NCBI GenBank assembly: GCA_037447655.1 | Contig: JBBHKE010002773.1 | Coordinates: 50,001 to 92,418 of the forward strand | Direction of reading: 5' to 3' | Length of the DNA: 42,418 nt | Source: Zygnema cylindricum | Taxonomy: Eukaryota > Streptophyta > Zygnematophyceae > Zygnematales > Zygnemataceae | In this document: positions 11,984 to 23,720 of the stretch, in pieces | How the letters are laid out: each line of letters begins with the position of its first letter | Numbering within the stretch: the stretch's first letter is position 1 | Translations under genes and position numbers: made by a program | The notes under the pieces: model-generated | What the model was told of the DNA's origin: nothing | The model's input: the letters and a program-made list of their open reading frames with translations, nothing else | Databases searched by the model: none

Positions 11984-14900
11984 ATGACTGTGCGTTTTCC
12001 AGCTCCAATTACTGCCACGTATCAAGATTTACGGAGCCAGACAGTCCCTCAGATCCTGCAAGACATGGAAGTTGAAAGTGGAGCCTCAGCAGAGACCTCC
12101 GACACAATTGTTGCCATTGTGACTGCAATTGTGGGAAAGCAGGGTCCTGGAGGCGTGGCCATTATTCGCATATCAGGCCCCTCAGCAACTGAAATTGCTT
12201 CAAGAATTTTCCGTCCAGCGAGGAGAAACCGAAATGCCACCGTAACTGGAAGATGGCAGCTAGAGAGCCACCATGTGGAATATGGAACTGTTGTTGATAT
12301 AAAAAATGACGATGCTGTCATTGATGAGGTAGATGCATAGGTTTTTAGACCAATTCTTTCGCAGCTTGGAGATTTTTGCATGTCAATTTGCATATTTTCA
12401 TTCTAGTGCTGGAGTCATTTTATGTTGATTTGTTGCAACATCCTTTTGTCAGTCACGAGGCATGCAAAATTTCTCAATATTGAGCACAGCAAATGTTTCA
12501 GAGGGACAGTTAAAGAAACAGGAAAAGAACGTATCTCAAGTGCCCTGTTCCCCAGGGAAAGGCTCTGGACAAACCTTTTTGCATGCCTAATGCAGCGTTC
12601 TTTCATGCTCTGTTAAATGTCTCCCTTAAGACTATGCTCTGGGCTTCTGATCATGTGACTGTGTGTAGGTTGACAGGTTCTCTTACTACCAATGCTTGGA
12701 CCACGCTCGTATACTGCTGAAGATGTGGTTGAGATTCACAGTCACGGAGGAGAGGTTTGCAGCAGCCGGGTGCTTCAGCTATGTCTAGAGGCAGGAGCAA
12801 GGTTGGCAAAGCCTGGTAAGATGCTGGAAATGCTTTCTGTAAAAATTAGGCGAGCTCAGCCTGATAAACTCAGACCCGATTAACCTAATCCAATGTTTTA
12901 CAAGTTCATCATTCTGCCTGCTGGTTTTCACTGTCAAAGACCACTGCCACTGCCAAACTGCTGAATTTCGGAATGGAGCTATTAGCTCTTTCATGGATGT
13001 CACAAGGGTGGCAGATATGTTGGTCATGGGCCACACTGGAAATATTTTGAACAATCCAAAGAAAAGAATATTATAATTTTTGTCCTTTTTTTCTGAAAGC
13101 TTGTGTCCACTTTTTTGTGATTTTTTAGTGATCTAGAGCTTAGAGAGTCTTGCAAGCATGCCAGCAGCTGGAATTCTGCCGATGCTCCTCTGGCAGCCTG
13201 GGCAACTATTACTCTTAAAATAAGGGATTTCGTTTTCTGTACAGGGGAGTTCACATTGCGGGCATTTTTGAATGGCCGTTTGACCTTGGCTCAAGCTGAA
13301 AGTGTGGCAGAGCTCATTTCAGCAAGAACTGCAGGGGCAGCAGACAGTGCCTTATCCAACATGCAGGTGGGTCCTTATCAGATTTTATTTGGATCTGAAT
13401 AAGAATAAGCATTCCTGTTTGTTCCTTGCTGCCTCTCCTGCAGTTTCTTTTCACCATTGTCTCGTTTTTTTTTAAATTGTTCATCCTGCCTTGGCTCTTG
13501 AGGCACCGACATTATAGATTTAGGTCTCAAATTGTCTGGTATCCATCCATGTAAGTTGTTGAATGCTGATAGCTGGGAAATTGCAGTGATCTTTCATATA
13601 GAAAAGGGAATACTGCTTAACATTAAAGCTCGAAAGAATAAGTAGGTTTAAGGGAATGTGTAAAGACATATTTCTTTGGGATCGTTATTCAAATAAACAC
13701 TGTTTTTGCGGTGGAATTGTATTTGACAGCCAATTACTTAAGCAAAAGAGGCGCTTGTGTAATGGAAAAAAAAAATACAAACAAAAGTCGATGACATGTG
13801 TTGTCCTCAAAGTGCACGCATTGCCCGATACAAAACACTCTATGATGCATCAAATGTTATGTCCTCTGAAACTCACAATAGTACCCACATCAAGCTCATT
13901 AATATATTTTCTTTCTTATATGTGAAATGCATTTGACTGTTTTGAGGGTTTCCAGGGGGGACTTTCAGCAATTGTGAAGAAACTCCGGTCCGAATGCATT
14001 GACCTACTCATAGAGTTGGAGGCTCGCCTGGACTTTGATGATGAATTGCCGCCGTTAGACTGCCGTCACCTGGTGAAACGTATTGATTCTATGTATCAAC
14101 AAGTTGAGAAAAGCTTGGGCACAGCACAGCGGGGTCGGCTGTTACAGACAGGGATCAAGGTGTGAGATCCTTGCGTATGACTGTAGGCTTCCCCACCATT
14201 AAGAAAAAATACATTGCTACTGTTTCCCTTCTCCCGTTATCTGGACGAATTTGAAAAACAACAGAGAAGCTGAATTTTGGAAAAAACTTGACATGACCCC
14301 AGCATGTTCCACGAGCGTGGATGATACTTAAACACAGTTTGTTTTGTATCTTTACGTTGCAGAAAGTGGAGTAAATATTTCACACCTGAACCTACTGGTT
14401 TTTTGTACCCAAAGTACTCATGATGATTTGCTACAGACTCAATTAACTGGCCTCTAGCTAGGACTGGATTTTTTTTCGATGGGCTGGGCTTAGGGTGATT
14501 TCCCCATCTTTGCTGAACTTGACCTGTGTCAGTTCAGAACTTTTCAACTATCATGGCAGAGGTTGAAATATAAAACATGTCAAAATAAGAAGCACCTGAA
14601 TTTCTCCCTTATGCTGCTTTAAGCAAAACAGAATTTTTGAACTCAAATCTTTTGCCTTGCTATCACTTAAGCTCACAAAAACATTTGATTGCGAGTTTTA
14701 CTGCCTCTTCAAGAGTCTCTTAAGCAAAATGGCTTCCACTTGCGGACAGGTGGCAATTGTTGGGAGGCCGAATGTGGGAAAGTCAAGCCTTCTAAATGCT
14801 TGGAGTCATGTGGGTGAGAGCAACCCTCCTCGGTTCTATAAGTGATGTTTTTGTTATCAGGTCACCCTATGCACTCTATGCAACGGCACTTTTTAAATTG

Positions 14901-17145
14901 TCGAATCAGATTGCAAAGTAGTAAAGTTTTCTTTTTTTCCAAAATTTAATTTTCCAGTTTCTGACTTGTGCAAGTGCAGGTTTTTTGAAATCAAGGAGAG
15001 CTTTCATGGAAGAAGGTTTTTGGCTTGACATTGGTGGATGTGTTTTGGGTGCAGACGGACCGCGCCATAGTGACAAATGTTGCTGGTACCACTAGAGATG
15101 TTGTGGAAGCAGACATTTCTGTTGGGGGTATTCCTGTGAGGCTGTTAGACACAGCGGGAATGCGCACAACGTCAGACCTGGTTGAGAGCATAGGTGAGAG
15201 TACTTCCTTTTTCTATGCCTCTGGTTTCGACCTCTCTCTATATAGCTTGCCTTTTATTTTTCGGACACAGTTGGTCGTCCTTTGAATCTAATGTCTAAGT
15301 ACCAACACCATAGTCTCTAGTAATGAAACAATTGTATGCATAGAAGGCAATGGCATTTTGTTGACAGCATGATGTTTGGCAACTTTATCGAATATTTACC
15401 TTCATGTCCTCGTTCTTAAAACTTTATCTGGGCTTGTGGCTCTTTGGGATAGCAAAGTGTTTACAAGTGGCCAGTTTGACAAGCATGTGGTCACATTCAT
15501 TGGGTAGGATTCCCCACAAGTTTGTTTGATTGAAATTTATTAGTCTTGTACGTATACTTGTGTGTATATCCAGCAAGGGGTAAGTATACCGGCCAATTAT
15601 AGTGAAGTTTAACAGCTATGGAAAATCTACGATTGTGATTTTGCAGGAGTGAAACGATCAGAAGCTGCAGCAAGGGGGGCAGATATCATTCTGTTGGTGA
15701 TGAGTGCTCCTGATGGATGGACGGTAGAGGAAGATTGTATCTTTGATCAAATATGGAGGCCGCAATCGCCAATCAATGCGGGAGTGACACCTGTCGCTGG
15801 GAGGCTGGCTGGGCCCATGTCTGTGATTATGAATGAAGGGCCTGACAGCCAGGAGGCAAGCACCAACATCATCAGATAATTCACAGAAGAGGAAGAGGAC
15901 TGGCAGTAATGGTGGAAGAGTAAATAGTTTGACAGCCGACGTAAATCTGAACATAAGACTAAGGAGCATGGAAAGTGACTGATGCTGCAAATTGTTTTAG
16001 CATCTATCCTGGATTTTTGGCAGCTATCACACATCAGGATTGTTTGGAGAAATGTAGCTGTCAGTGAAGGCTGCTCTTTTTTAAAGAAAATACAAGAGGA
16101 CAGAGTTCAAACTGAACCCAAAATAAGGAAGCATATGAATGACTGCTGCAGTTAGCTATGGAGGATAGGAGGAAACTGGACCGGAAGGTGTAAGCAATGA
16201 TATACTTTACTGTGTTCTGTGCAGAATGTTTCCAAGAATGCACCAACTGCTCCTGCAATTCTTGTTATCAACAAAAGTGATTGTGCTGTCCCGGCAATGG
16301 TTGTAATTCCTCCACGAGCCCAATCTGTTTTTCAGTACCTTGTTTCTACAAGTGCTCTCTCAGGACATGGCTTGGCAGATTTGGAAACAGCCATTTTGAA
16401 GATGGTGGGGGTAGGTGAAGTAGCACCCGAGGGGCAGCAATGGACTGCGAATCAGGTGAGGAAAGATCGTTATGTGTGAGGAAACAGGAGAAGAAGGTGG
16501 TGTCTGGGACTTACGCTTGTTGAGCAGGGTTAGATAAACTGAACCGTAGTTAAAAGGGAGGGAAACTGGGATAATTTGTCCTGTAATCTGAGCTGGGCGG
16601 GACAATGGACTAGAACTACAGGTTTCACTTTCACTAGGAGTTTTATGTAGCAGGTCTAACCCTTTTGTGGTTTTCTTGAAAGCATTCTTGCTCTTTTCTC
16701 TCTTCATGGCATTGTGTCGAGGGTAAGGTTGATGGGTGCCTTATCTCTATTCTGGTTTTGGTGCTCTTTTGCCTCTATATCTGTGAGTTCCACTTTATCC
16801 CATTAAATTCTTGTTTGAGTTGCAAGAAGTCTGCGACAGCTGCCTAAGGAATATTGATTCTTCAAATTGTCTTGCTTTGAATTATAATGGTCTGGGCATG
16901 GCTAAACTGTTTGTTTTATTGTGCTTTTTAACTGTGTCCCATTCACGCAGCGGCAAGCTGAGCAGTTGATCAGAACCAGTGAGGCGTTACTTCGCCTTAA
17001 GAGTAGCATTGAAGAAGAACTACCGATTGATTTTTGGACAATTGATCTCCGTGAGGCGACTCTCGCACTTGGCACAATCACTGGCGAAGATGTTTCAGAA
17101 GAGGTTCTTTCAGGAATTTTTAGTCGTTTTTGCATTGGAAAATAA
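11984..17145 (+). CDS. mnmE: Organellar tRNA modification GTPase MnmE/TrmE
   Basis: MnmE, with MnmG, modifies the C5 of wobble uridine in organellar tRNAs. Exons: 11984-12328, 12677-12815, 13245-13366, 13956-14159, 14750-14809, 15055-15193, 15647-15855, 16225-16455 and 16951-17145, giving 547 aa. Bacterial MnmE is about 450 aa. The N-terminal folate-binding domain starts near residue 39 ([24 protein letters not shown]). It is followed by the helical domain and an inserted GTPase: G1 GRPNVGKS 275-282, G2 GTTRD 301-305, G3 DTAG 322-325 and G4 NKSD 422-425. The family C-terminus FCIGK is intact, with the conserved Cys at 544. All introns are GT-AG and in phase except that after 15855. There the frame joins best through a GC donor (GAG|GCAAGC), which gives a lineage-specific insertion of about 34 residues before G4. 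GT alternatives at 15783 and 15822 exist. The start is uncertain, because a TTTTCCAG acceptor at 12002 may join upstream exons. An organelle location is inferred from the family. Confidence 0.93.
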
Positions 17146-17475
17146 AAGAAAAGTTCATCTCCTTTGGAAGCCTCGGCACAGTAGTGAGCAACCAGGGTTA
17201 GACTGGTAGAGGGGGCTGCCCTCTGATTTGGAAAAACCCATTGTTTGTCTTTTTATCGAAGTGGCTAATAGTCTTGTTTTTTTTTGGTTATGATGTTCTG
17301 TGTACTGACAATCGTCTTTCATATGTAGTTGTGTTAACCATGCACTGCTTACAGAGCACTTTGGCGAGTGGGAAGTTAAAGGAAGTTCGGTGATAACCCT
17401 CCTTCCAGAAGTATTTTAAGTAGCTTCATTACTAGCTTGTCTTTCTATGTTTGTTTCCACTTGTTAAATTTTAGT
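17146..17475 (+). other. MnmE 3' flank
   Basis: An AATAAA sits at 17141-17146, overlapping the stop codon, and would be too early to act as the usual poly(A) signal. No other feature is evident before the CCGATA cluster. Confidence 0.35.
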
Positions 17476-17655
17476 GTGGTGTATCGGCAGCCATTTGCCG
17501 ATAACGCCATATGCCGATTACTGATATGTACTTTTTTTGACCTACCGATAATCAATATATTAGTCCTGTTTATCGGTAATGGAGTTATTGCGATGAATTA
17601 CCGATATATTTAGGTAGTTTACCGATATTTATCGGGCCGATAGCTATCGACAATA
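17476..17655. repeat. Cluster of CCGATA/TATCGG hexamers
   Basis: Roughly nine copies of CCGATA or its complement TATCGG, some reduced to CCGAT, occur in about 170 bp and on both strands, including TACCGATATTTATCGG near 17620. One further ATTATCGG lies near 17875. No clean tandem period is visible. The cluster lies downstream of MnmE in the convergent spacer. It may be a degenerate repeat or a binding-site cluster; the sequence does not decide. Confidence 0.6.
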
Positions 17656-18270
17656 GCTCCGTACTGTGGAATGGAATGGATTGTGCAAAATTTTCCAAAA
17701 GCGCCGCCCCCCTCTCCTGTAGCCCTATCGTTGTACTCATTTCCTACTTTTATCCTTGTACTGTAATAACACATCATAATTCCGTACTTTTAGTACAGAC
17801 CACCTCTCCCAACTGATTATTATCAGTTCCGTTAATATTTTGGGATCCCTCACCGTTTGATAATCATCAGACAATTATCGGTTGTATCATGACAAGTTTT
17901 TTCCTGATACCCAACACATAAATATGCTATTTTACGGGGTTGTACTGTTGAAGCTTGTGTGGCTTGCATGGCAGGCAGAGACGTGGTTGTAACAGTGATC
18001 GCACACACATGTAGATGTTATTTTAAGTGCTTCCAAATTATTTTACCTGAAAGGTTTATGCTTCAGAAGCCAAACTGGAAACTCTAAACTCTACTGATTC
18101 CCATGTCTAAAACCACAAAACTGTCTTCAATGTTGTTGCAGAAGCATCATCCCATGGTCCACTGAAGATAAGCTTTTATTTTGAGGCAAATGCTCAATTG
18201 TAGAGGATGATGACTCTATACACAAATACAGTAGTAAGTATTGGTGCAACTGTTACTACGACCATTTCTA
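17656..18270. other. Convergent intergenic spacer
   Basis: AT-rich DNA between the 3' ends of MnmE and the ENT gene. It has a short C-rich block near 17702-17716 and no coding signal. Confidence 0.4.
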
Positions 18271-18672
18271 CAGGGTGGAATCTACTATATGATTTCTGAA
18301 AATACAAATTAATATATAGTACTTCAGTGCTTAAAAAATGAAGTACGCAAAGGTACAAATGGAAAAAACAATTTGTTCACTTTTGGGCAGCTGCAACACA
18401 GTAGGTTTTAGCCAGAAAATTCCACTTGGTCAGACTTTGATGGATGTGAAAATGTGTAGTAATTTGAAAATTATCAAGTAATGATTTTTGGCCTGTAGGA
18501 CGTGGCACAATCATACCTTTAAACATCGACTATTCTAACGACTCAAACTGCTTCAAGCACCTATACCATACTGTACCTTTAAATTAAAAACACAAAAATC
18601 TGATGAGGTTTGGTTTATCTCGTGAAGTCCACTGTCCTGGCAGGTTTAGTAGATATAGCAGCTTCCACCCTG
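18271..18672. mobile_element. F4: TA-flanked terminal-inverted-repeat element (MITE)
   Basis: The left end CAGGGTGGAATCTACTATAT and the reverse complement of the right end, CAGGGTGGAAGCTGCTATAT, match at 18 of 20 positions. The dinucleotide TA flanks both ends (18269-18270 and 18673-18674). At 402 bp with no open frame it fits a non-autonomous element. A TA duplication is typical of Tc1/mariner-type elements; the CAGGG start also recalls hAT, but no 8-bp duplication is seen. Confidence 0.75.
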
Positions 18673-19048
18673 TAGATATAGTTGGCCCGTTGATATCATT
18701 AAACATTAATGTTAAGAAAAAAAAGCAAAACAAACCGGTTCACCACCGTGACAAACACAACCACCCACAAAAGTAAAAATGTGTATCCAATGGTAGAATC
18801 ACTGTGCTAAGCGTTTTAAGACACATGAATACACGAATGTGCATGATGAGATGCAGGGAGAACAGAAAGAAACACCTACCTGAATATCACTTAAACAGGA
18901 ATCGACTCATCACCCTTCTGAACAGCATTTGTCATTTACAAAATGAAAACATAAAATGGATATTCCAGCCATTTTCGGTTAACCGAGCTCTTTATTAGAG
19001 GAACAGATATACAATACAAAAGTCCAACTCAAGCAGCTAACATCCTAC
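18673..19048. other. 3' flank of ENT gene
   Basis: No coding signal. It should contain the 3' UTR of the minus-strand transporter gene. Confidence 0.4.
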
Positions 19049-21470
19049 CTATAGCACAAGCAGCCAGAGCCAGCCTGTAATAGATCCGAGAAATAGTCCA
19101 AGCACCAGGAAAAACACCATGATGACTCCAGCTGTTTCGGACTCTTCTTGACTAACCCTTGATGGTCCAGTCATCATAAGCCAACTAGTATACAATCCAT
19201 TTGAGTAGCCCAAAGATACAGTAAGGAGAATGATAGGAACCTCTGTTCTTAAAATAGATGGGCCATATATACAAAGTCCATAAAGCGGAAAAAACAGGAT
19301 TCTCAGAAGGCTGCCAGCAACTAAGTATCTTACCTCATATATCATCCAATACACAGGAGTCATCTTCCCTATAAAGTCTCCAACGTTAAATAGTGCCATT
19401 AGGATAACAGGATACCAGTCTGCCAAGTATTCAGAATGCACACCTTCGGATATGAACCCTGGAAAGATAGATAGTGTCACTATATACACAAAGGTCAGTG
19501 TGAAGGCATGTGTCCATAGTTTTTTTAATACGACAAAGTAGTCAACCTGACTATCTATATGTAGCGCCATCGCCCGCCCTTCTGTTGTCAAGACATCTGA
19601 CTGGAAAATTTTCTCAAGCAAATTTAGGTCCTTGGAGTTCTCTTCAAGAATGTCTCCATTTTCCGAAAGCACTAATGGAGATGCCACGCCCTCTGCTCCT
19701 CTTGCAGCTTCCATTGCATCCAAGAGCTTAGGCTGCTTGTAATACATGATAATGGGAAGCTTGTTAAGGGTCTGAAAGCCAATAATACATATACCCACGA
19801 ACACAGCGCTGACAGTAAAATAAATATTCGCACTTAATCGTAAGCCCTCGTTTGTGTTTGGTAGTGAAGCTTTAGTGATGATTCGCGCACAAGAGATAAT
19901 CACACCTGCAAGTGAGAGAAGAATTGTAGACAAAATCTTGATGACAACCTCGTTTAAATGTTCTACACCAGTTAAGAACACATCACCGGAGCATTGCTCC
20001 AGCCAGAAATGCAATAGAAGTGAGAATGGGGAACGTGATCCACAAAGAAATGCAATGCATAAGAGTGGCTGGGAGCAAGAAGTGTTTCAAATGTGAGTGG
20101 CTGGTTAAGTGATGTTTTTCTCGGTTACCTGATGCGCTTGTTCCCCCCACAAGGGCTTGAGTGTATCTTTCAGGCAATTCTCCCGCAAAACCAAATAAGC
20201 TCCCTTGAACAACAGCGTCAATGGCTCCGGATGCGACCACTGCACCGATTGTAAGAACAAGTGAAAGTTGGGTGCCCTTTCCCCCTTTAATTGTGATCAA
20301 ATCCAGAATGGGGATAAGGATAATAAGGCAAAAGAAAAGAGAAAAGCCAAGAGAGATACGGAACTTGGAGGTGTAATGCCGTCCAAACCTGTCATTAGAA
20401 AAAAAATCCAGATATACATCACCTTAAAATCACTCTTGCTAACAGACTACATGAGGAAGTTAAAAAGGTCCGGGTAGGAGCCCCCCGTCACAACAAAAAG
20501 TGGAGATGAGGAAATGAGCAATCAATTTCTGCATGTAACTTGGATCATCGATTCCTATCAAGAAAAGAAATCAAACTGCAACATTGCTAGACAAATCAGC
20601 AATCTCACACTTTGCAACATTATAGACTTGCTTCTCATCTCTTCATGTTTCTGAAGGTATTGTCTTGTTGTCAGCAAACCGAACGGATAACTAGAAGGAG
20701 AAAGGAGTCCAAGAAAATGTTATGAATCATTGTGCAAGGAAGTGACTGACAATCCTACATTGATGAAAAAAATGAATAAAATTAAAATAAAAAAGGATCC
20801 ACAAGTGTGGACAATAACTTATGATGAATCCACAAATTCATGAGGGTGTAAAACTTTAATAATAAAGTAAACAATGCTGATATCTCAAACTTTATCACTA
20901 CTTAAACTACTTCATCATCGGGTTTGAGAATTTAGTAAATTCAGCAAGAAATTAAAATGGACTTTAAGATTCAACCCACATTCTATTACCGCCATGGCTG
21001 ATTTCAAGCTCACAACACACATTCTACAAGAAATCACACAAGATACATTGTCTCCTCAATTAAGATCTTTAGAGGGACTGAATACAGACGTTGCTTTCTA
21101 AAAAAAGTTAAGACGGCTCTCTTACATCACTATTTCGACCAGGGCTTGGCCATATTGTCACAAAACAGCTTCGAATTAAACAAACTAAAAGTCTTTTCAT
21201 TATATTCACACATTCTTATATAAGTTTTCAGTATATTCACCTACATATACCTATACTGACCTACATATTCACTTACGCAATCAAAAGAGCGAGCAGGACC
21301 AGGTTCGGCAGCATGTATGCGACACCGAATGCAAAGTCAATATGAGCATCGGGATAAAGAAAAGCAAAATAATCCACAGCAGTAATGAAAGCGTTCCATG
21401 GGAACAAGAATCCGGCTCCTAGCCAAAAAAATATAATGTAAGCTACGTGTCCTTCGTCAACAGGACCCAT
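19049..21470 (-). CDS. ENT: Equilibrative nucleoside transporter (ENT/SLC29 family)
   Basis: ENT proteins carry nucleosides, and in plants sometimes nucleobases, across membranes. Exons on the minus strand are 21470-21277, 20388-20129 and 19905-19049, with GT-AG introns of 888 and 223 bp, giving 436 aa. An in-frame TAA lies two codons before the ATG, fixing the start. The first membrane span carries the ENT hallmark FLFPWNAFITAVDYF (PWN at 24-26). Further family motifs follow: FGFAGELPERYTQALVGGTSASG, LRLSANIYF, VTLSIFPGFISEGVHSE..LADWYP, and near the C-terminus SEEETAG-like SETAGVIMVFFLVLG. About eleven hydrophobic segments are visible, with a hydrophilic loop at about residues 210-265 between spans 6 and 7, the usual ENT layout. 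It is closest in motif wording to the plant ENT1/ENT8 group. Substrate, membrane and energy coupling cannot be read from sequence. Confidence 0.95.
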
Positions 21471-21926
21471 AGCTTATCGCACTTTCTCCTACTGTGGAAA
21501 ATGAAAGGGAAACAAAGTAATAAAGCAGAATGTCCTGACAAGACCTATTTCTTATCGCACTTTCTTGTTCACACGTATTATAGTGCAGTAAAAAACGGCA
21601 ACACACTACTGGGAACGTAACTAAAATTTGCTGCGGACACAAATTTGAAATTTCACTGTGGGACTGTGCGTACAGTGCGTACGATATCTATTTTGAGTAT
21701 TTTAAGATGCAGTACGGCCTAGTAGTCTGATGACGCCTTCACTGTTAGAGTTTTGTGAAGCTTTCGGCGAAAGTGCCGAGTAGTTGTTTATTGTTTATTT
21801 TCCATTTCCCTTTCCGAAGTTGTTCCACAAAAATATGTTTTGCAATTGGCACCAAACATTCTGGGAGGGTCTTGTCTCCTGGTAAATGTACGAACGTACG
21901 GATATAGAGTCCATGATGCTACAGTA
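21471..21926. other. ENT 5' flank
   Basis: Upstream region of the minus-strand transporter gene. No gene is seen. The boundary with the repeat island lies near 21920. Confidence 0.4.
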
Positions 21927-22125
21927 CACCGTGAATCGTTATTAGCCTTATGTACGCTATATCGGCACCCCAAAATTTTGACATTGATACCTTAAAAATA
22001 ATAAATTACACTATTCAAGAACGTGGACTATAACCTGCCACGTCTACTGGAACTAAATTAGAATGAATGACGCTACTTTTTTCTTTACACTAATAATTTC
22101 TATACGCTAATAACGATTCAAGGTG
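21927..22125. mobile_element. F1 element, short copy
   Basis: The termini are CACCGTGAATCGTTATTAGC on the left and, as reverse complement, CACCTTGAATCGTTATTAGC on the right. Both are flanked by TA, inside mirrored flanks acagTA..TActgt. It is 199 bp with no coding capacity. The same termini occur at 40498-41096 and 42173-42386. The TA flank and small size fit a Tc1/mariner-type (Stowaway-like) MITE. Confidence 0.8.
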
Positions 22126-22166
22126 TACTGTACAGGACAGTGCAATACGGACTGTATTGTACTGTA

Positions 22167-22360
22167 CACCGCGAATAGTAATTAGAGTAATGAAAAAATT
22201 AGAGTAAAAAAACCAAAAAAAACAATTAGAGTAATTGACGCTAATTTATGTGATAGAGCTTTTTCAACTATGAAGTTTACTCTAATTTATTTAGTTATCC
22301 TATATTGGGTTATGTCGGTGATAATTATGTGCGCGATAATTATGAACACTAAATTACGTA
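22167..22360. mobile_element. F1 element, left part only (truncated)
   Basis: It begins TA|CACCGCGAATAGTAATTAG and aligns with the left third of the complete copy at 40498-41096. Shared segments include an AGAGTAA..A-rich..AACAATTAGAGTAA block, ACTCTAATTTATTTA and AATTATGAACACTAAATTACGTAG. Similarity stops near 22360 and no right terminus follows, so it is a truncated copy. It lies 41 bp from the previous F1 element. Confidence 0.75.
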
Positions 22361-23239
22361 GACGTACAACTATGCTTCAAATGTTATAATACAGAAATAA
22401 TAAGCATCTATGTACGTTTATCGTTTTCCTTAATGTTGAAGTACCCGTGACGCCGTGATATTGCAGTTTCGCAGGGCACCTAAGCAAAAAATAATGCTTT
22501 TCAATGTGTGAAACCGGCCTTGAGGCAATAAAGTTTCAGCGCGTAACGCAGTCTGTTCAATGTGTACCATAGTTGTTCAAATCGCGCTATTTTTTCCTTA
22601 TTTCCGATTAAAACGTATAATTCGTGACTTTTGAATAAATCGGAAAAAAACGCGATGTACTTTCTGTCTGGTAAACTGAACGGATAATTTACAAAAACTG
22701 TACGGTATTTACAGTAACTGTACGGTTTTGAACCAATAGAGTACGGAATTTGACTAAAAGATAGGTTGCACTTCGTAGTACTTTCTGTCCGGTAAACTGA
22801 ACAGAAATTTAACGGGAAACGTACGGAATTGTAACGAAATTGTACGGACTATGACGAAAAGAGACAGGAATTGTACAGACAATGTACAAACTGCGTTATA
22901 TGTAAAACTCAATTTCTTTTATATGTACGAAATTGTACGGAAGAAAATTCATTAACGATTTTAACGATTTTTTCAAAAGGTTCAATGCGTTTGTTACGTA
23001 TAATTCGTCGCGATTAAATCGTTCGCACGAAACGCCGTGAACAACTATGATGTGTACCTTTACAAGACTTTGTATTGTATGGATTTTGAATCCATGCAGG
23101 AGATTACATGCCACATCGCCGTTAAGGGTTGGAAGCATAGATGTCTCGTGCGCATTATACGCACGAAACGAACGCGCAAATACTACGCACGATACGCATT
23201 CAACGATGAAAAAAATGTTATAAAATGCGCACCTGACTA
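22361..23239. other. GTAC-rich non-coding repeat DNA
   Basis: No gene is visible. GTACGG, CGTACG and related words are strikingly frequent. A two-copy degenerate repeat begins GTACTTTCTGTC(T/C)GGTAAACTGAAC at about 22657 and 22779, each followed by several ACTGTACGG-like words. The open frames here are short and lack recognisable motifs. Confidence 0.5.
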
Positions 23240-23720
23240 TCTACCCGTACTTTTTCGTACATCTACGTACTGGTCTTCGGTACTTTTAGGGTTATTAAGC
23301 GGGGTTTAAGGAATTTTAGGGTACATTCTCGTGCATTCTCATATATTTATGTTAAACAACCAACTTTTATTCGTACGTATACGTACAGTGTCCTTATATT
23401 TTTGTACTTTTGACGGTTATTATTTTGAGATTTTTAAGGTGCATTTTTGTACGTTTCCGTATATTTCAATTACACGGACTTACATCTTTCGTACGTAAAC
23501 GTACAGCGTCCGTATATTTCTGTACTTTTAGGGTTATTAAATGGGGAATTTCAAGGTGTTTAGGGTACTTCCCGTGCATTTCGTACATTCCGGTAAATTA
23601 CAGTTCAACTGCGTTACATTATCCGTACTCTTCAGTTTTTTATGGTGCACCATTCGTACAATGCCGTACTTTTTTGTACGTTTATCGTACCTTTTTTGAT
23701 TTTTAAGCATTTTTTAGGGT
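23240..23720. repeat. Degenerate tandem repeat, about 115-125 bp period
   Basis: Three to four diverged units share an order of words. These are TTCGTACGTA(T/A)ACGTACAG, then GTCC..TATATTT..TGTACTTTT, then AGGGTTATTAA, then a TTTAAGGT-like segment, then GTGCATTT..CGTACATTCC. Clear unit starts are near 23370 and 23489; a weaker one is near 23245. Unit length and similarity are estimates by eye. Confidence 0.55.

Noticed and set aside
14810-14846. MnmE exon 5 continuing past 14809 to the GGTGAG at 14815
   Set aside because: It would be out of phase with the next exon; ending at 14809 gives NAWSHTDRAIV, collinear with plant NAWSKSERAIV.
15193-15285. MnmE exon running on past 15193 as an open frame
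   Set aside because: The frame stays open by chance; the GTGAG donor and homology place the exon end at 15193.
23240-23720. CRISPR-like array
   Set aside because: Units are diverged, have no constant repeat/variable spacer pattern, and the DNA is eukaryotic.
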